In this document: positions 34,141 to 46,010 of the stretch, piece after piece | How the letters are laid out: each line of letters starts with the position of its first letter | Numbering within the stretch: the stretch's first letter is position 1 | Origin: Dama dama | Lineage: Eukaryota > Chordata > Mammalia > Artiodactyla > Cervidae | Assembly: GCF_033118175.1 (NCBI RefSeq) | Contig: NC_083696.1 | Coordinates: 36,937,001-37,001,000, forward strand | DNA length: 64,000 nucleotides | Direction of reading: 5' to 3' | Notes under the pieces: model-generated | What the model was told of the DNA's origin: nothing | What the model saw: only the letters and a program-made list of their open reading frames with translations | Database searches by the model: none | Program-made: the position numbers and the translations under genes

Positions 34141-34221
34141 ACCTCAGCCTCCTAAGTAGTAAAAGTCAAAGCCCCCAAACTGGAGTTGGATATGCTGATG
34201 ACACTAAACCATTTTTGTCAT

Positions 34222-34432
34222 TGTTATTGTTCAGTTGCTACGTCATATATGACTCTTTGCGACCCCATGGACTAGCCTACTAGGCTCCTTTGTCCATGGG
34301 ATTTCCCAGACAAGAATACTGGAGTGAGTTGCCATTTCCTCCTCCAGGAGATCTTCCTGGATCATAGATGGAATCTGTGTCTCCTGCACTGGCAGATGGA
34401 TTCTTTACCACTGAACCACCAGGGAAGCCACT
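34222..34432 (-). repeat. Bov-tA SINE, full length
   Basis: Antisense copy: GACTCTTTGCGACCCCATGG to CTGAACCACCAGGGAAGCC. The 85-codon frame at 34280-34537 is SINE-derived. Confidence 0.9.
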
Positions 34433-34880
34433 ATACTCAAACTTTTGAATGTTTTGTTTCTTTGGGATTTGCTTCCAATTAATCTCAGTAAACATGCCGC
34501 CAATTTTCCAGCCTAGCCAAACCCAAGAGCAGGTCATAATTGTAAGGATTTGGCACCTACAATTCTAACTATCAAACTGCACCACTTTTGTAGGGTATTG
34601 TGACCTGGAATGTTACTGAGGCTTTGCTTGAAGGACAAATTATATCAAACTGGGTGAAGATGGACATGTAAGAGAAGGCAGAAGAGGCTTCCTTGGCTTA
34701 GAACAGCAAACACATTTGTGGATACAAAACTCATTGTGCAGTGTGTTGAAGTTATTGACGACCAGCCACAGTTCATCAGCACACTTTAGGGAAGAATAGC
34801 CCTTTTTTAAAATAAATAAAAAATAAATACAATATCACTTTCTTTCACCTGTACTCCAAAAATAATTTTTTTGAATTGGA
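34433..34880. other. ADRA1A 3' flank, no gene seen
   Basis: Unique-looking, ending in an (AAAT)-rich stretch at about 34808-34832, just before the possible exon relic. Confidence 0.4.
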
Positions 34881-34987
34881 GAGAGAGAAGGAATTAGAGA
34901 TACTTCACCAGGAATTATAGAGTCCAGAGAGTATGTCAAACATGTGAATTTCATGTCTGTCACCAGGAGGAAATGGTTCAGAAAGCT
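34881..34987 (+). pseudogene. Possible decayed alternative terminal exon of ADRA1A (human isoform-4-like tail)
   Basis: Two frames in succession match, from memory, the alternative C-terminal tail of a 455-residue human ADRA1A isoform. RYFTRNYR is read from 34898 and YVKHVNFM from 34932, against human RYFTKNCR and HIKHVNFM. The two blocks are in different frames, explained by about 7 extra bases near 34922-34928, and an in-frame TAG at 34895-34897 precedes the first block. The site lies 4.2 kb after the internal donor at 30704, on the same strand. If homologous, the exon is either non-coding here or would give a different tail. No strong acceptor is visible just upstream. The match rests on recalled sequence and needs alignment. 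Confidence 0.45.
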
Positions 34988-36309
34988 AGTCTTCAAGTAT
35001 CCAGAGACCTGGGCAATCTTTGAAAATGAAGACTCAGTTGGTAACTATAGCTACTTCTTAGATGGCATCATCTTGCTTCTGGATTTCACAAATGAAAACT
35101 TTTAAGTCCTGAGCATCTTGGTTACCCCCACCCTGCAAAATGAATCATCACACAGACCTTCTGGCCCCATAAGTTTCATGATTATGGCCTGGGAGTCAGA
35201 ACATGTTAGGAACCCTTTGCTTGGGCAGGTAATTATTCACTCTTTAATCACGGCTACTTAATCACAGCTTGACAAACATTCTCACTTGCTTTGGGGGCTG
35301 TTTCTGCTCAGATTGTCCTGCCAAAAGAGACGCTGCCTCTGTGTATGAGTACTTGTTCACTTAATTAAGGAGAGAGCTCTGCTCGTCAGTGAAGGGAGAA
35401 GGAAGCCCAAGCGCATGGAAGGTAAACTCTGCAAGCAAAACCAGGGAGACTGAAAAAGAAGGCAGCAGTGGTAAATATGGTGGCATCCAAGGTGTGCTCA
35501 TTTGTTACTCTGATTTCTTTTTGCACTACTAGGACTTTTAACCATCAAGCTAGCTGCACACAGCTCTGGTGGAGCTCCGGTTGGAACACTGTTGACATCT
35601 GCTCCCTGTCTGCAAACTGTGCTGTGGAGCAGGGCTGAGCCCAGGCTGCTGTGGGGTCCATCATCTTCCAAAAGCAAGGGCAGCAGTGGGGGCCTCTGGC
35701 CCTCCAAGTCCCTGCAAGATGAGCGAGTGCAGATGACTGTGATGGGGCCAGGCTGTCAAGAGCAAGCTGAGATTTGAGCAGAGGATGCCGGATCTTGCCA
35801 GCAATCCTGTCAGCATTACCTCTTTCCCTCCTATCCAGACCTCAGTGTCACTGGGGCTGTGGATGGATCTTGTCTGCTCTGTACAGGAAAAGATCATGTC
35901 TTGGCTACTGCAGCATGAACTACTGAGTCTTCTACCTCGAAGGAAGGTCATGGCATTGGAAGAGGGCTTTGGAGGAGGAGGAAGACTTACCTTGGACATT
36001 GCTCAAAGCTGTTCGGTAATGCGTTGCTGCAACTGCTCAACAAGAAACTTCCCTAAAGCTGTTGCTGATTCATTTCCAAAGACAAAACAAGTGTCTTTCC
36101 TCTACCTGTGGCTCAGGAGTCACTACATTACTTGCCCTTCATAGCATAGTCAACGTGGCATGTCATGAGCTAGAAATGATTATTGCGAAACTATGAAGAG
36201 TCCATATTTAATTAGGTATAAATTCTGAGAACAAATTTGTACTATATTTGGTGGAGGGGGGGCAGAAATGAAGGCTCTGATCTATTAGAAAACTTGAAAA
36301 CAGTAACTG
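34988..36309. other. 3' flank, no recognised repeat or gene
   Basis: About 1.3 kb unique sequence. Overlapping frames of 112 and 119 codons on opposite strands (35661-35999, 35785-36144) show no domain or splice support. Confidence 0.45.
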
Positions 36310-36323
36310 CATTCTGATGTGAT

Positions 36324-36529
36324 GGACTTCCGCAGTGGCTCAGCAGTAAAGAATCCGCCTGCAATGCAGGAGACACTGGTTTGATCCCTGGGTCCGGAAG
36401 GGAGAAGGGCATGGCAACCCATTCCAGTATTCTTGCCTGGAGAATTCCATGGACAGAGGGATCTGGCGGGCTATGGTCCATGGGGTCACAAAGACTTGGA
36501 TACAATTGAAGTGACACAGCATGCACACA
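36324..36529 (+). repeat. Bov-tA SINE with 14-bp target-site duplication
   Basis: Full-length copy flanked by CATTCTGATGTGAT at 36310-36323 and 36530-36543, which fixes its ends exactly. Confidence 0.95.
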
Positions 36530-36543
36530 CATTCTGATGTGAT

Positions 36544-38197
36544 AGAAAAGAAACTACAGACCGTCCCAACAGAAACTTAATATTTTCTTCTGTTTATATA
36601 TTTCATACGAGTCCGAAGTACATTTGCGTATCTCAAGTCCTACCCCGTGAGGTAGGAAGAGAAAGAAGGAATAATCTTTATTAGCATAAGAAGAGCCAAA
36701 GGGAGGGATGAGGTTAAGCTGAAGGATTTCTTTGAATATCTTCAAATCCAGTCTCTGACTTCTTTTTCCAAGATGCCTTCAATATCCCTAAGGTCCACTG
36801 CGTTTCTCAAGACCCTGACATTCACATTTCACTTACTCACCTCTGAGCTGTATTTTCAGCTCTGTTTGTACCTTCTCTCCCGCTGTATCTCTGCTGGTGG
36901 CTGGGCCGATCGAGATTGTTCTAGGGGCTGAGTGCATATTTGTCTAGGCTTCTCTAATCGGCTAAAAGACAAGCAGAAGTTATTCTGCTCATTCTCCCTA
37001 GATAGGCAGCAGCAGAGCTAAGGAAATAAGCTGGGCAGGAGGGGCTCTTGGCTTGCTCAACGGGGTCACCTGTCAGGCAAAGACAGAAGTGACTGACATC
37101 TTAAGGACGTCAGGAACGCAAAAGTCCCAGAGAGAGTTTTGGGAATGTTCATTTTCCTGTGAGCCTGAGAGTTGTATACACCCTGATCATCACCATGAGC
37201 AAGTTGTTCACTTCTTCTCCTGTACCAGGCGCTGCATTTGGCACAAGAAGAAAAAAAAAAATACAGAAAGGCACAGACAGTCCCCAGCTTGTGATCTGGG
37301 TGTGTTCCAAACTCATCTGTTGCATTTTTCCAAGAGGCATTGTTATAAATGGGGGTGGGGGAGGATGTTCTCAGATGAACCAAAAGCAAAAAATAAAAAT
37401 CTATTTAATATACACCTGGGTTTGGCCAACATTTTCGGCAAATGGCTAGATAGTAAATAATTTCGGCATTGTGGGCCATACTGTCTCTCTCACACATTCT
37501 TTTTTGTTTGAAATTTTTTGTAGGGAAGGGAGACTCTCTAAACATGTACAAACCATTCTTAGTCCACAGCCTGTACCAAGAAAAGCAAAATAACATGGGC
37601 CATAGTTTTCTATCCTTGATCTCTGCCATCACTTGTTTACAGCGTAGTACAAACAATGCTAAGCACTGGATTTGGTTGTTCAACAGCAAGTTGGTTTTTT
37701 TTTTTTTTTAATGTTCAATAACCACATCTACACTTGATTATATCAGCATCTCCAAACTGTACGAATTGTTAAGTAAAGTGACAGCGTTCATGTTCAGGGC
37801 TGGAGCCTGCTCCAGTATGACCTGCCCACCCAAAAGATACACTCCAGTATGTCATTGTGATTTTCAATCTCCACTCCTACTGCTGTATTCTGCAGAGCCA
37901 GCAGTTCAGCAGAAGCCCAGAGCCATCCACATGGGTCTTTCTAGCTCTTCCCCTCATTGGAAAAATATCCCAGCACAGTCTGGCCGACTCTGAGAGCAGC
38001 AACAGCCAACCACAGCCACTTGACCAAGGCCAATGTGAAGTTCCTCCCGGACTGCTGGAGGCTGCTGTAGGGAGGTCCTCACCGGGCTCCATGGGGAGGC
38101 CTCCTGACCACAGCGCAAGTACCCAGGCAATTAGGGGTCCACTACTGGAGCTCACCAGGACCTGGGGTCCAGAGGAGGTGCTGGACAGGCAAGGAGG
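36544..38197. other. Long unique stretch, no gene seen
   Basis: 1.65 kb without a recognised young repeat. A T-run lies at about 37692-37709. The 135-codon frame at 37053-37460 and the 119-codon frame at 37857-38216 lack domains and have opposing-strand competitors. Confidence 0.45.
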
Positions 38198-38507
38198 TCA
38201 AACCAGTCAATCCTAAAGGAAATAGACCCTGCATATTCATTGGAAGGACTGATGCTGAAGCTGAAGCTCCAATACTTTGGCCCCTTGATGTGAAGAGCTG
38301 ACTCATTGGAAAAGACCCTAATGCTGGGAAAGATTGAGGGCAAGAGCAGAAGGGGGCAACAGAGGATGAGATGGCTGGATGGCATCACTGACTCAATGGA
38401 CATGAGTTTGAGCAAGCTCCAGGAGTTGGTGATGGATAGTGAAGCCTGGCATGCTGCAGTCCATGGGGTCTCAAAGAGTGGGACATGACTGAACGACTGA
38501 ACAACAA
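38198..38507 (+). repeat. BovB LINE 3' end
   Basis: AAACCAGTCAATCCTAAAGG, GCTCCAATACTTTGGCCCC, GATGGCTGGATGGCATCACT and GACTGAACGACTGAACAAC, plus orientation, 5'-truncated. Confidence 0.88.
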
Positions 38508-38521
38508 GTTACCAACAGGAG

Positions 38522-38600
38522 CTCTCCTCCTTCTCCTCCCCCCACCTCCCCTTCTCTTCCCCTCCCCCCTACCCCTCCTCCTTTTCCTCTCTTCCTTTTT
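38522..38600. repeat. Polypyrimidine tract (polypurine on minus strand), G-quadruplex-capable
   Basis: Nearly 80 bases of C and T with only two purines (an A near 38545 and one near 38571). On the minus strand it contains at least four G-runs of four or more with short loops. Sits directly after a BovB 3' end. Confidence 0.85.
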
Positions 38601-39649
38601 GTTTAAGTCTGAAATGACCTAACTGGACTCAAAATGGTGTTACTATGGAAACATATTTAGCCCTCCCCTGGGATAACAGAGCTCTATTTTTCTGAGCTGG
38701 GGCTTTGTGGGAGGGGTCTCCTCCCCATCCCCTCTGATAGGCAGTGGGGGGAGAAAGACAGTCCCAGCTGGAAACAAGGTGTGCAGTTCCCTTGGTCCAG
38801 GACAGGGTGTGCATGGCACTAAGAGATGAGACTTAGCAGAGATAGGGATGGGATGCGGCGGGGGGCAGACCCGATGGGGAAGGACCTGGGAGCTTGGAGA
38901 CCTGTCAGTTGTAAATAACACTGCCAGCGGCAGGCATAGAATGGAGGACTGGGCAGACACTGCTCCCGCTTGGCAGCTTCCTCTCCCTCCTCCCAGCCCT
39001 GTCTATCTTCACCGTCTCCCTTCTTTGCTTCCCCTGTCCTTCCTCATCACTTCCTCTCTCTGCATCATTCCACCCTCCACCTCTTGTAAAACCTATGATG
39101 ATGTTGGGGTGGGTGCCCTAACTCCAGAGGGTGCCAGTTCCGATGGGGTACAGTGCTGGCAAGCTGGTGCTTCCCTCAGCTGCTGCATCTCTCCCACGGC
39201 AGACCACCACCTTCCCGTGAGTCCAGGGCAGGAGAGGCCCCCAGTCTGAGAGCACAGAGGAAGCCTCCCCAAGGAGGACCCTTACCCTCTGGCAGGATTG
39301 CTGTCTTTGTCTTCTTATACTATTAGTTCCAAAGGAAAGCTACAAGCACCATGTGCAGTCACATCTCAGAAAAGAGTCAGGAGTGGTATTTGCTCTGCCC
39401 CTCCCCCCTCCCCAGACGTGTGTCTCTTCTTTTACCAGCTGCTGCATCCCCCTCTCTGATGTTCAGAAGTCTTTACAGACCCTACAATGCCCCCTTCTCT
39501 TCCTCTTCTTCATCATTTGTCTCTGGATTTTGTTGTTTCTTCCCCTTTTCCTTTCCCTCTTAGGGTCTCCAGGGCCTTGATTAATGCCATAAAGTAAACT
39601 TGGTTTCATGTCAGCATGAGGCAGTGGTTATTCCCCCAGAAGGGATGCT
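38601..39649. other. Unique, moderately GC-rich sequence, no gene seen
   Basis: The 133-codon frame at 38848-39249 and the 105-codon minus-strand frame lack domains. Pyrimidine-rich patches occur (38990-39080, 39400-39560). Confidence 0.4.
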
Positions 39650-39757
39650 ATGCTGTGCCAAGTCACTTCAGTTGTGTCCGACTCTTTGCAGCCCATTGGA
39701 TGGTAGCCCACCAGGCTCCTCTGTCCGAGGGATTCTCCAGGCAAGAATACTGGAGTG
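39650..39757 (-). repeat. Bov-tA SINE, partial
   Basis: Antisense 3' half: CACTTCAGTTGTGTCCGACT to GGCAAGAATACTGGAGTG. Confidence 0.88.
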
Positions 39758-39967
39758 ATACTGTAGGTAGAACTCAACTGGATGCAAGGTGTTCCTTCAT
39801 TCCTGATGCTCCTATCCCCATCTTTATCCCCCCAGCCCGCCCATTCCTGGACTGTGTTCCCGGATTCTTTTTCTTCTTTCATCATATTCACCAGGAGCCT
39901 TCTTACTGTAAGAAAAAGATCCTCTCCTTCCTGCCCGCTTTTGCTGACGCAGCTCTTAGCATTTGTA

Positions 39968-40358
39968 ATCCCTCCATTTGCTAGGGCCGTCATAACAAAG
40001 GACCACACACTGAGTGACTTAAACAGCAGAAATTTACTCTCTCCAAGTCTAGAGGCTGGAAGTTCAAAATCAAAGTGTCGGCCGAGTTGGTTCTTCTGAA
40101 GCTTCTCTCCTTGACTTACAGGTAGCCAGCTCCTCCTTGTATCTGCACACAGCCTTCTCTCTGGACGTCTGTGCCCTAGCTTCCTCCTCTTAGAAGGACA
40201 CCAGTCCTATTGGATCAGAGCCCATGCCAATGACCTCATTTAACTGAAGGTACATCTCTTAAGACCATACCTCCAAATACAGTCACATTCTAGGGTACTA
40301 GGAATTAGGATTTCAGCATACAAAATTTAGGGGGGAAACAATCCAGCCCATAGCACTT
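39968..40358 (-). repeat. MLT1-like ERVL-MaLR solo LTR (old)
   Basis: Antisense LTR order: GGGCCGTCATAACAAAGGAC, CTTAAACAGCAGAAATTTAC, AGAGGCTGGAAGTTCAAAAT, ACCATACCTCCAAATACAGT and an AATCCAGCCCATAGCA end. No internal viral gene is present. It is an inert relic. Confidence 0.72.
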
Positions 40359-40359
40359 C

Positions 40360-40925
40360 CCTCCCCACTGTCTTCTTTCTTCACATAAAAATGTATCCAT
40401 AATTCTTTTCCCAAATCAGAAGTTCAAATGCAGTCCTTCCCAAAGACCCTCTCCACGATCCTACAGCAGTTATCTATCACAGGTATTTGGCAACTACTTG
40501 TGCACTTCGGGGGCTTCCCTGGTGGCTCAGACGGTAAAGAATCTGCCTACAATGTGGGAGACCCAGGTTCAATCCCTGGGTCAGGAAGATCCCCTGGAGG
40601 AGGAAATGGTAACCCACTCCAGTATTCTTGCCCAGAGAATCCCATGGACAGAGGAGCCTGATGGGCTACAATCCATGGGGTCCCAAAGAGTCAGACATGA
40701 CCGAGTGACAAACACACTTGTGCATGGTATTGTGATCTTTCCGTTGCTTTTTAAAATCTATAACTCCTTTTTCACTGTAAAATGTGCTTTACACCCTACC
40801 TTTATTGGTTCCATGTTCTCAGCTAGATGGAAACTCTGGGAAAGCAGGAACTGTCATATAGTTCCATGTGTGTACAGCAGTCCTCAGCACCTAGGTGTCA
40901 TCTCTGAAGACAGGCTCTCCTAAGC
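40360..40925 (+). repeat. L2-like LINE relic split by a Bov-tA
   Basis: The order of a loosely conserved stretch before and after the SINE, with GATGGAAACTCTGGGAAAGC near the 3' end, recalls L2. Low certainty. Confidence 0.35.
40505..40715 (+). repeat. Bov-tA SINE with 9-bp target-site duplication
   Basis: Well-preserved full-length copy (GGGGCTTCCCTGGTGGCTCA head) flanked by ACTTGTGCA at 40496-40504 and 40716-40724. Confidence 0.93.
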
Positions 40926-41265
40926 AGGCCAGGAGAAAGGAAGCATAGAGAAGCCAGGGACCACTAATCCAAGCACTAGTAAGAGGCAGGGGCTGGGAGC
41001 TGGGAGGCCAGGACCACAGGTGCTGAGGAACACCAGATAATCCACCAGGAAAGTCCAGGTAATAGTTCATAACAAAAGGCTTCTGAAAATTTGCAGCAGG
41101 AATGTAATCAGAATGCAGAGCCCAGCAGTGGGGAATCCCAGGCTGTTTGTTTCCAGACCCACATGCAAACACGGAATCACCCTCAGAGCCATCAATGAAT
41201 GGGACAGACTCTAGACCCTGAGAAAGGGTGAGACAGAGCAGGATTGGATCAAGAACCAAAGCCAG

Positions 41266-41387
41266 GGAACTCCCTGGTGGTCCAGTGGTTAAGACTTGGC
41301 CTTTTAACTGCCAAGGGCTCAGGTTCAATCCTTGGTCAGGGAACTAAGATCCTGCAAGCCCTGCAGTGTGGCCAAAAAATAGAAAAT
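41266..41387 (+). repeat. CHR-type SINE with target-site duplication
   Basis: Short CHR copy (CTCCCTGGTGGTCCAGTGGT head) flanked by GAACCAAAGCCAG at 41253-41265 and GAACCAAAGGCAG at 41388-41400. Confidence 0.9.
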
Positions 41388-41400
41388 GAACCAAAGGCAG

Positions 41401-42645
41401 AATGCTTTGGTCCTGGGAGTTGGGTCACTGAGAAGCCGCATGTAGGAGACTGTGGTTACCATAGGCCCCCATTCCCAGCAGTGGCTGAGTTAATGCTATT
41501 TTAATGACGTCTGCCCTATATCAAGATTAGCTTGGAAAACTGGTGCCAACCAGCCTTCAGATAGCCTTTCCTCTCTTGTCTCACAAGAGTAGAGGAAAGC
41601 AAGAAACACTGATTTGATTGGCTCTGAGGATGTATACAGTCATTCTCTCCTCACAGGCCTTTTAATTCCAACCCAAAGACCACCTCCCGCCCTCACTGCC
41701 TAAACCCTCAGTGACTATATAGTGTCCAATCTCAGAGGCTGCTGCTTCTGCCTCTTGGGAACCCCCAGCCTGTTCCCTTAGAGCACCGGTGGCCTTAGAG
41801 GACCTTGGTCTGGTCCCCTTGCTTCTCTTCAGAAAATCTGATCCCACTTCTGTTTCATCAATCCACTTAAGTCATTGTAGACAAATTTATTACCTGCCTG
41901 GTGCTTTCCTGACAGCCAAAGAGCGATGCCTTCTCTTCTGCCTGGATTTTGCTGAGAAGTGCAAGCCTTTGTTCTCATTTTGAAGAATCAGCTTAGCATC
42001 TGCTGTCACGCTTTCTGGGTGAAGAACCATCCACTTCAGTTTTCTGGTCCCTTGCCTCCTCCCCAGAGACCCTCATATTGGAAGTGTTTCTGGTTCCATG
42101 CTATCTAGCACAAGGGAACACCGTTTTGTCCAGAGTAATGTGGTTTGCTAGCTTCAGGCCAACCTAGAAATTATAGGAGGGATAAAATCCCATGAAAAGG
42201 CAGGTCCTACAAAAGCATTAAAGTGTATTTAAACCAAAACCATCCAAAAATAGTTTTGATTGAGTGTGGCAATGGCTTATTGATTTATCCAATAGAAAGA
42301 AAAAGCTATCTTTCTTCCTCACTCTGGTCCTCTTGCCTTTTGCTAAACCCAGCATTATCTTCCTAATGAAAACATTTCAGCTCTGCAGCTTGGTTAATGG
42401 AAATCTCAAGAGTAGGAGGGTCCTTGGTACATTAATCAAAAGCTGAGCATCAGTATGAATGCATCTTAGCCCCAGTGCCCTCCCCACCCAGGCCCTCTGT
42501 CATAGCAGAGGTGACAGTTGTTGAAAAGAGCTGGGACATGGGAAGCATTGATACTTGAGGAGATGAATGAGCAGATTTAATAAAAAATAAGGATATTCAA
42601 ATTCAATCTGATAAGTAGGAAGGCTATTAAAGAGTAAGCTGTTGA
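41401..42645. other. 3' flank, no gene or young repeat
   Basis: About 1.2 kb unique-looking sequence. Confidence 0.45.
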
Positions 42646-42990
42646 GGGGCTTCACTGGTGGTCCAGTGGCTGAGAATCTGCCAGTCAATGCAGGGGCCAT
42701 GGGTTCGATCCCTTCCTGGTCCAGGAAGATCCCACATGCTGCAGAGCAACTAAGCCCATGCACCTCAACTAATGAGTCTGCGCTCTAGAGCCAGAAAGTC
42801 AGTACTGCTGAGCTCAAGTGCCACAACTACTGAAGCCTGGGCACATAGAGCCCACACTCTGCAACAAGAGAAGTCACCGCAATGAGAAGCCCGAGTACCG
42901 CAACTAGAGACTGGCCCCCACTCCCCGCAGCTAGAGAAAAGCCCACACAGCGAGACCCAGTGCAACCAAAAATAGATCTTTTTTTTTAAG
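42646..42990 (+). repeat. CHR-type SINE, full long form
   Basis: GGGGCTTCACTGGTGGTCCA head, GGTTCGATCCC B-box, then the long body with AGAGAAGTCACCGCAATGAG and a T-containing A-rich tail. The frames at 42500-43043 translate it. Confidence 0.9.
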
Positions 42991-43758
42991 TATAAAATAT
43001 TCTTGAGCAAAACAAACAAGAATTGTAAATATTTAAATAACAAATTATTGCTAATTTTCTACACGCTTTCTTAATGTAGTTAAATACCTATCAGGGAGTC
43101 ATTGAATAAAAAAGTGGAGTCCCCTTCTTGCTTTTGTCTCTACTTCCAGCAACTCCCCTGACCTTCTGCTTTCTTATTCCAATCACACGCAACCTTGATC
43201 CCTAAACTTCAGCACACAAGAGCTGCCACTCTGCAACAAAAATTTTGCTTCAGCTTGTAAAGCCTGAGTCAAAACACATGCTTTCTTCATCAGATGTAGA
43301 AGGAGGAAAATAGCTATTTTTGTCTCTGGGGTATAAAGCCATAAGCAATCCATTTTCCAGTGTTACCACACCTACTTAACCCGATGTTGCAGACAATGAA
43401 ATGAGTTTGCTGCCTACAAGGCACTGTGATGGAGTATGTAGAGATAAAGCTTTAAAGAGTAAAAATTACATTTTTGGAGCATCTCTGATGTGAGAGATGC
43501 AGTGAGCTAAGCCCACTGCCCATTTTTGATATGGTAAAATACAAAATTTTACAGTCACATTACCAAAAAAGCATTTTCACAGAGAACCAATAGAGTGATA
43601 TGAGTATGAGAAGAATAAAAACAGTAGTCATAAGGGAGTTCAGGGTAAAGAGAATGACTGGAAAAAGCTGAGCCGCCTCTGTACCTTTCTCTGGAGCTCA
43701 CCTGTGTAGGCACCCAGTTTGCTGAGCCCTTGGCCCATCATAGGAGGGGAACGTGTGG
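42991..43758. other. 3' flank, no gene seen
   Basis: AT-rich unique-looking sequence. Confidence 0.4.
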
Positions 43759-43759
43759 A

Positions 43760-43905
43760 TTAAGTAAGCAGGGGCCTGGGAGCCACAAAACCTGGGCTTC
43801 ATTTCAAGCCTCAACTTAATACCTAACGAGGATCTTGGACAAATCATGCAACCTCTCTTGGCCTCATCTTCCTCACCTGTGAAATGGATAAGCAAATGAA
43901 ATGAT
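43760..43905 (+). repeat. MIR SINE
   Basis: CTTGGACAAATCATGCAACC, CTCTTGGCCTCATCTTCCTC and CACCTGTGAAATGG follow the MIR core. Confidence 0.75.
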
Positions 43906-44058
43906 GGAGGTGAAATTATCTCACATGAGGATAAAACATTTGAAATCACAATATCCCCTGATAACTGCTAGCCCTCTGTCCTTGTCTTCATTTCCCTCCC
44001 AAATGTTTTATAAATAAATGATATAATTATAAATTAGATCACCTTTACAGTATCTTAA

Positions 44059-44190
44059 CTGGAGGAGGAAATGACAACTCAGTCTAGTATTCTTGCCTGG
44101 GAGATCCCATGGATGGTAGAGCCTGGCAGGCTACAGTCCGTGGGGTCACACAAAAGAGCTGGACACAACAGAGCATGCGCACACACACAG
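44059..44190 (+). repeat. Bov-tA SINE, 5'-truncated, with 10-bp target-site duplication
   Basis: 3' half flanked by AGTATCTTAA at 44049-44058 and 44191-44200. Confidence 0.92.
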
Positions 44191-44200
44191 AGTATCTTAA

Positions 44201-45614
44201 AGCACTGAAAACCCCACGTTCAGGAAAAGACAGACTAAGTCTTCCTGTTTCCTTTGCTCCTTATCCTAATTCAGTTGATACTTTCTAGAAGTTGGTCATC
44301 ACCAGTTCAAGACACAAGTATTCTTTCCCTAGAAAGGAATTCACAAGATGGGTGCTTTACCATTGCCTGGAAGCTGTCACTTGTAAATTTAGAGTGCTCG
44401 GCACCAAATTCCAAGTTTCAGTTATTTCTCCACACCCCTCCCCCAACCCATCATGATGCTATTTTCCTTGGATTGGAAATAAACCCACCAGAACATTTTG
44501 TTTTAATTTTTAAAAGTCAGACTCACTGGGCTACTCTAAGGCTTTCCAGCCGACTTTCAGATTATAGACAGCCCAGAACAAGAATATCAGGGCTGGTGTT
44601 TGTAACCTTTCTCACACTGATGACTTATTTGGCAAATAGGAAGTATTTTGTTAGCATCATTGCGCTATGAAAGACACTGTACGGGATGCAGACACTATAA
44701 GATGTGTGTGTGTTTATACAATCAACGTTATGAGGAAGAGAAGTAATTTTGACCAGAGCGATTGAAGCAAAGCTTGGGGCTAAAATTCATCTCAGGAAAA
44801 AGGGCTGGACACCACTTGGCCTGGGGAACCGTCAGCAGTGTTTACAAGATGCAATAGCAAATTCCGGTCATGACCCATGAGCTGTTTAGATTTCAGCCGG
44901 AATTAAAACCCACAGCATGGGAGCACCACGTCATAGTCTTAGATCTAATTTCAAGTGCTGCTCGCGAGAGCCTCACCATTTCTGTGGACCCCTCCTGAAG
45001 ATCTCTGGGATCCTTCAGGCAAGAGGCGTGACAGGAAAGTCCACACGCTAGCTCACCTCACCACGGCTAAGTTTGCCCAGAGCAATCAGTCGATCAAAAG
45101 ACTGTGCTTGGCGGAGGACCCGCCACCATCGTCCTGCCAAATGGTCTCTTGTGACTCAGAATCTCAAAGTTGTTTTAAAGGGAGGGGGAAAAGTCACTTT
45201 CAGGGATGAGGTTCTTGGCCCAACTCTGCTTTGTACAAACACAGTCTGTGTCTATTTTGGTATTCTGAGTTTTTGAAGCAGCTGTAGAGTTGTGGCAAGG
45301 GTGAATGGATTGGTGTTGGCCCAAATCAAAAAGAAGAGTTCTCCATCCTTTCAGTGCTGGGGGATGGAAAACTGAGAGCACCACCTCATAGGGAGCAGCA
45401 TGTGACAGGGCTGCCCAAAGGGAAGTAAGTGTGGACATCCATTCACAAAGAACTGTTTGCGAAAGCCCAAACTAGTACAGATCAATACCTTTGTTAGGGG
45501 TAAGAATCTGTACTCTGCAGAAGGATAAAATTTTGATCATGTTGACGCAGAATGTCTAGTATGTTAAGACTATTAATATAATTTATTAAACATCGATCTG
45601 CCTTGTTTTTTGAG
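44201..45614. other. Long unique stretch, no gene seen
   Basis: The 138-codon frame at 44254-44670 begins MLLILIQLILSRSW and looks signal-like by chance. It has no domain and no splice support. Confidence 0.4.
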
Positions 45615-45800
45615 GGGACATGGCTCAAACAGTAAAGAATCTGCCTGCAAAGTGAGAGACCTAACACAGAGATCCCTGTGTTAGGAAGATACCTGGAGAA
45701 GGGAGTAGCAACCCACTCCACTATTCTTGTCTGGGAAATTCCATGGACAGAGGAGCCTAGCGTGCTAATAGAAACAACTAAGCAACTAGCACTTTCACTT
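45615..45800 (+). repeat. Bov-tA SINE, degenerate
   Basis: GTAAAGAATCTGCCTGCAAA and GACAGAGGAGCCTAGC are clear. The B-box region is rearranged and the 3' end shortened. Confidence 0.82.
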
Positions 45801-45818
45801 TTTTTTTCACACCCATTA

Positions 45819-46010
45819 CGGAGCTCAGTGGTAAAGAATCCACAGGAAATTCGAGTTGGATCCCCTGGGTCATGAAGATCCCCTGGAGAAGGAAATGGCA
45901 ACCCTCTCCAGTATTCTTGCCTGGGAAATCCCATGAAGAGAGGAGCTTCGTGGGCGATAGTCCATGGGATCACAAAGAGTCAAACATGACCTAGCAACTG
46001 AGCATGTACA
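45819..46010 (+). repeat. Bov-tA SINE with 11-bp target-site duplication
   Basis: Inserted just after the previous SINE and flanked by CACACCCATTA at 45808-45818 and 46011-46021. Confidence 0.92.

Noticed and set aside
39968..40358. LTR-like sequence as part of an endogenous retrovirus with genes
   Set aside because: Only a solo, strongly diverged MLT1-like LTR is visible. No gag, pol or env sequence lies beside it.
42646..42735. tRNA-like heads of CHR and Bov-tA SINEs as tRNA genes
   Set aside because: They keep a B-box-like GGTTCGATCCC but lack a complete cloverleaf and are followed by SINE bodies. No true tRNA gene was seen.
44254..44670. 138-codon frame with a hydrophobic start as a secreted protein
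   Set aside because: No domain, no promoter or splice context. Chance frames of this length are common in 64 kb.
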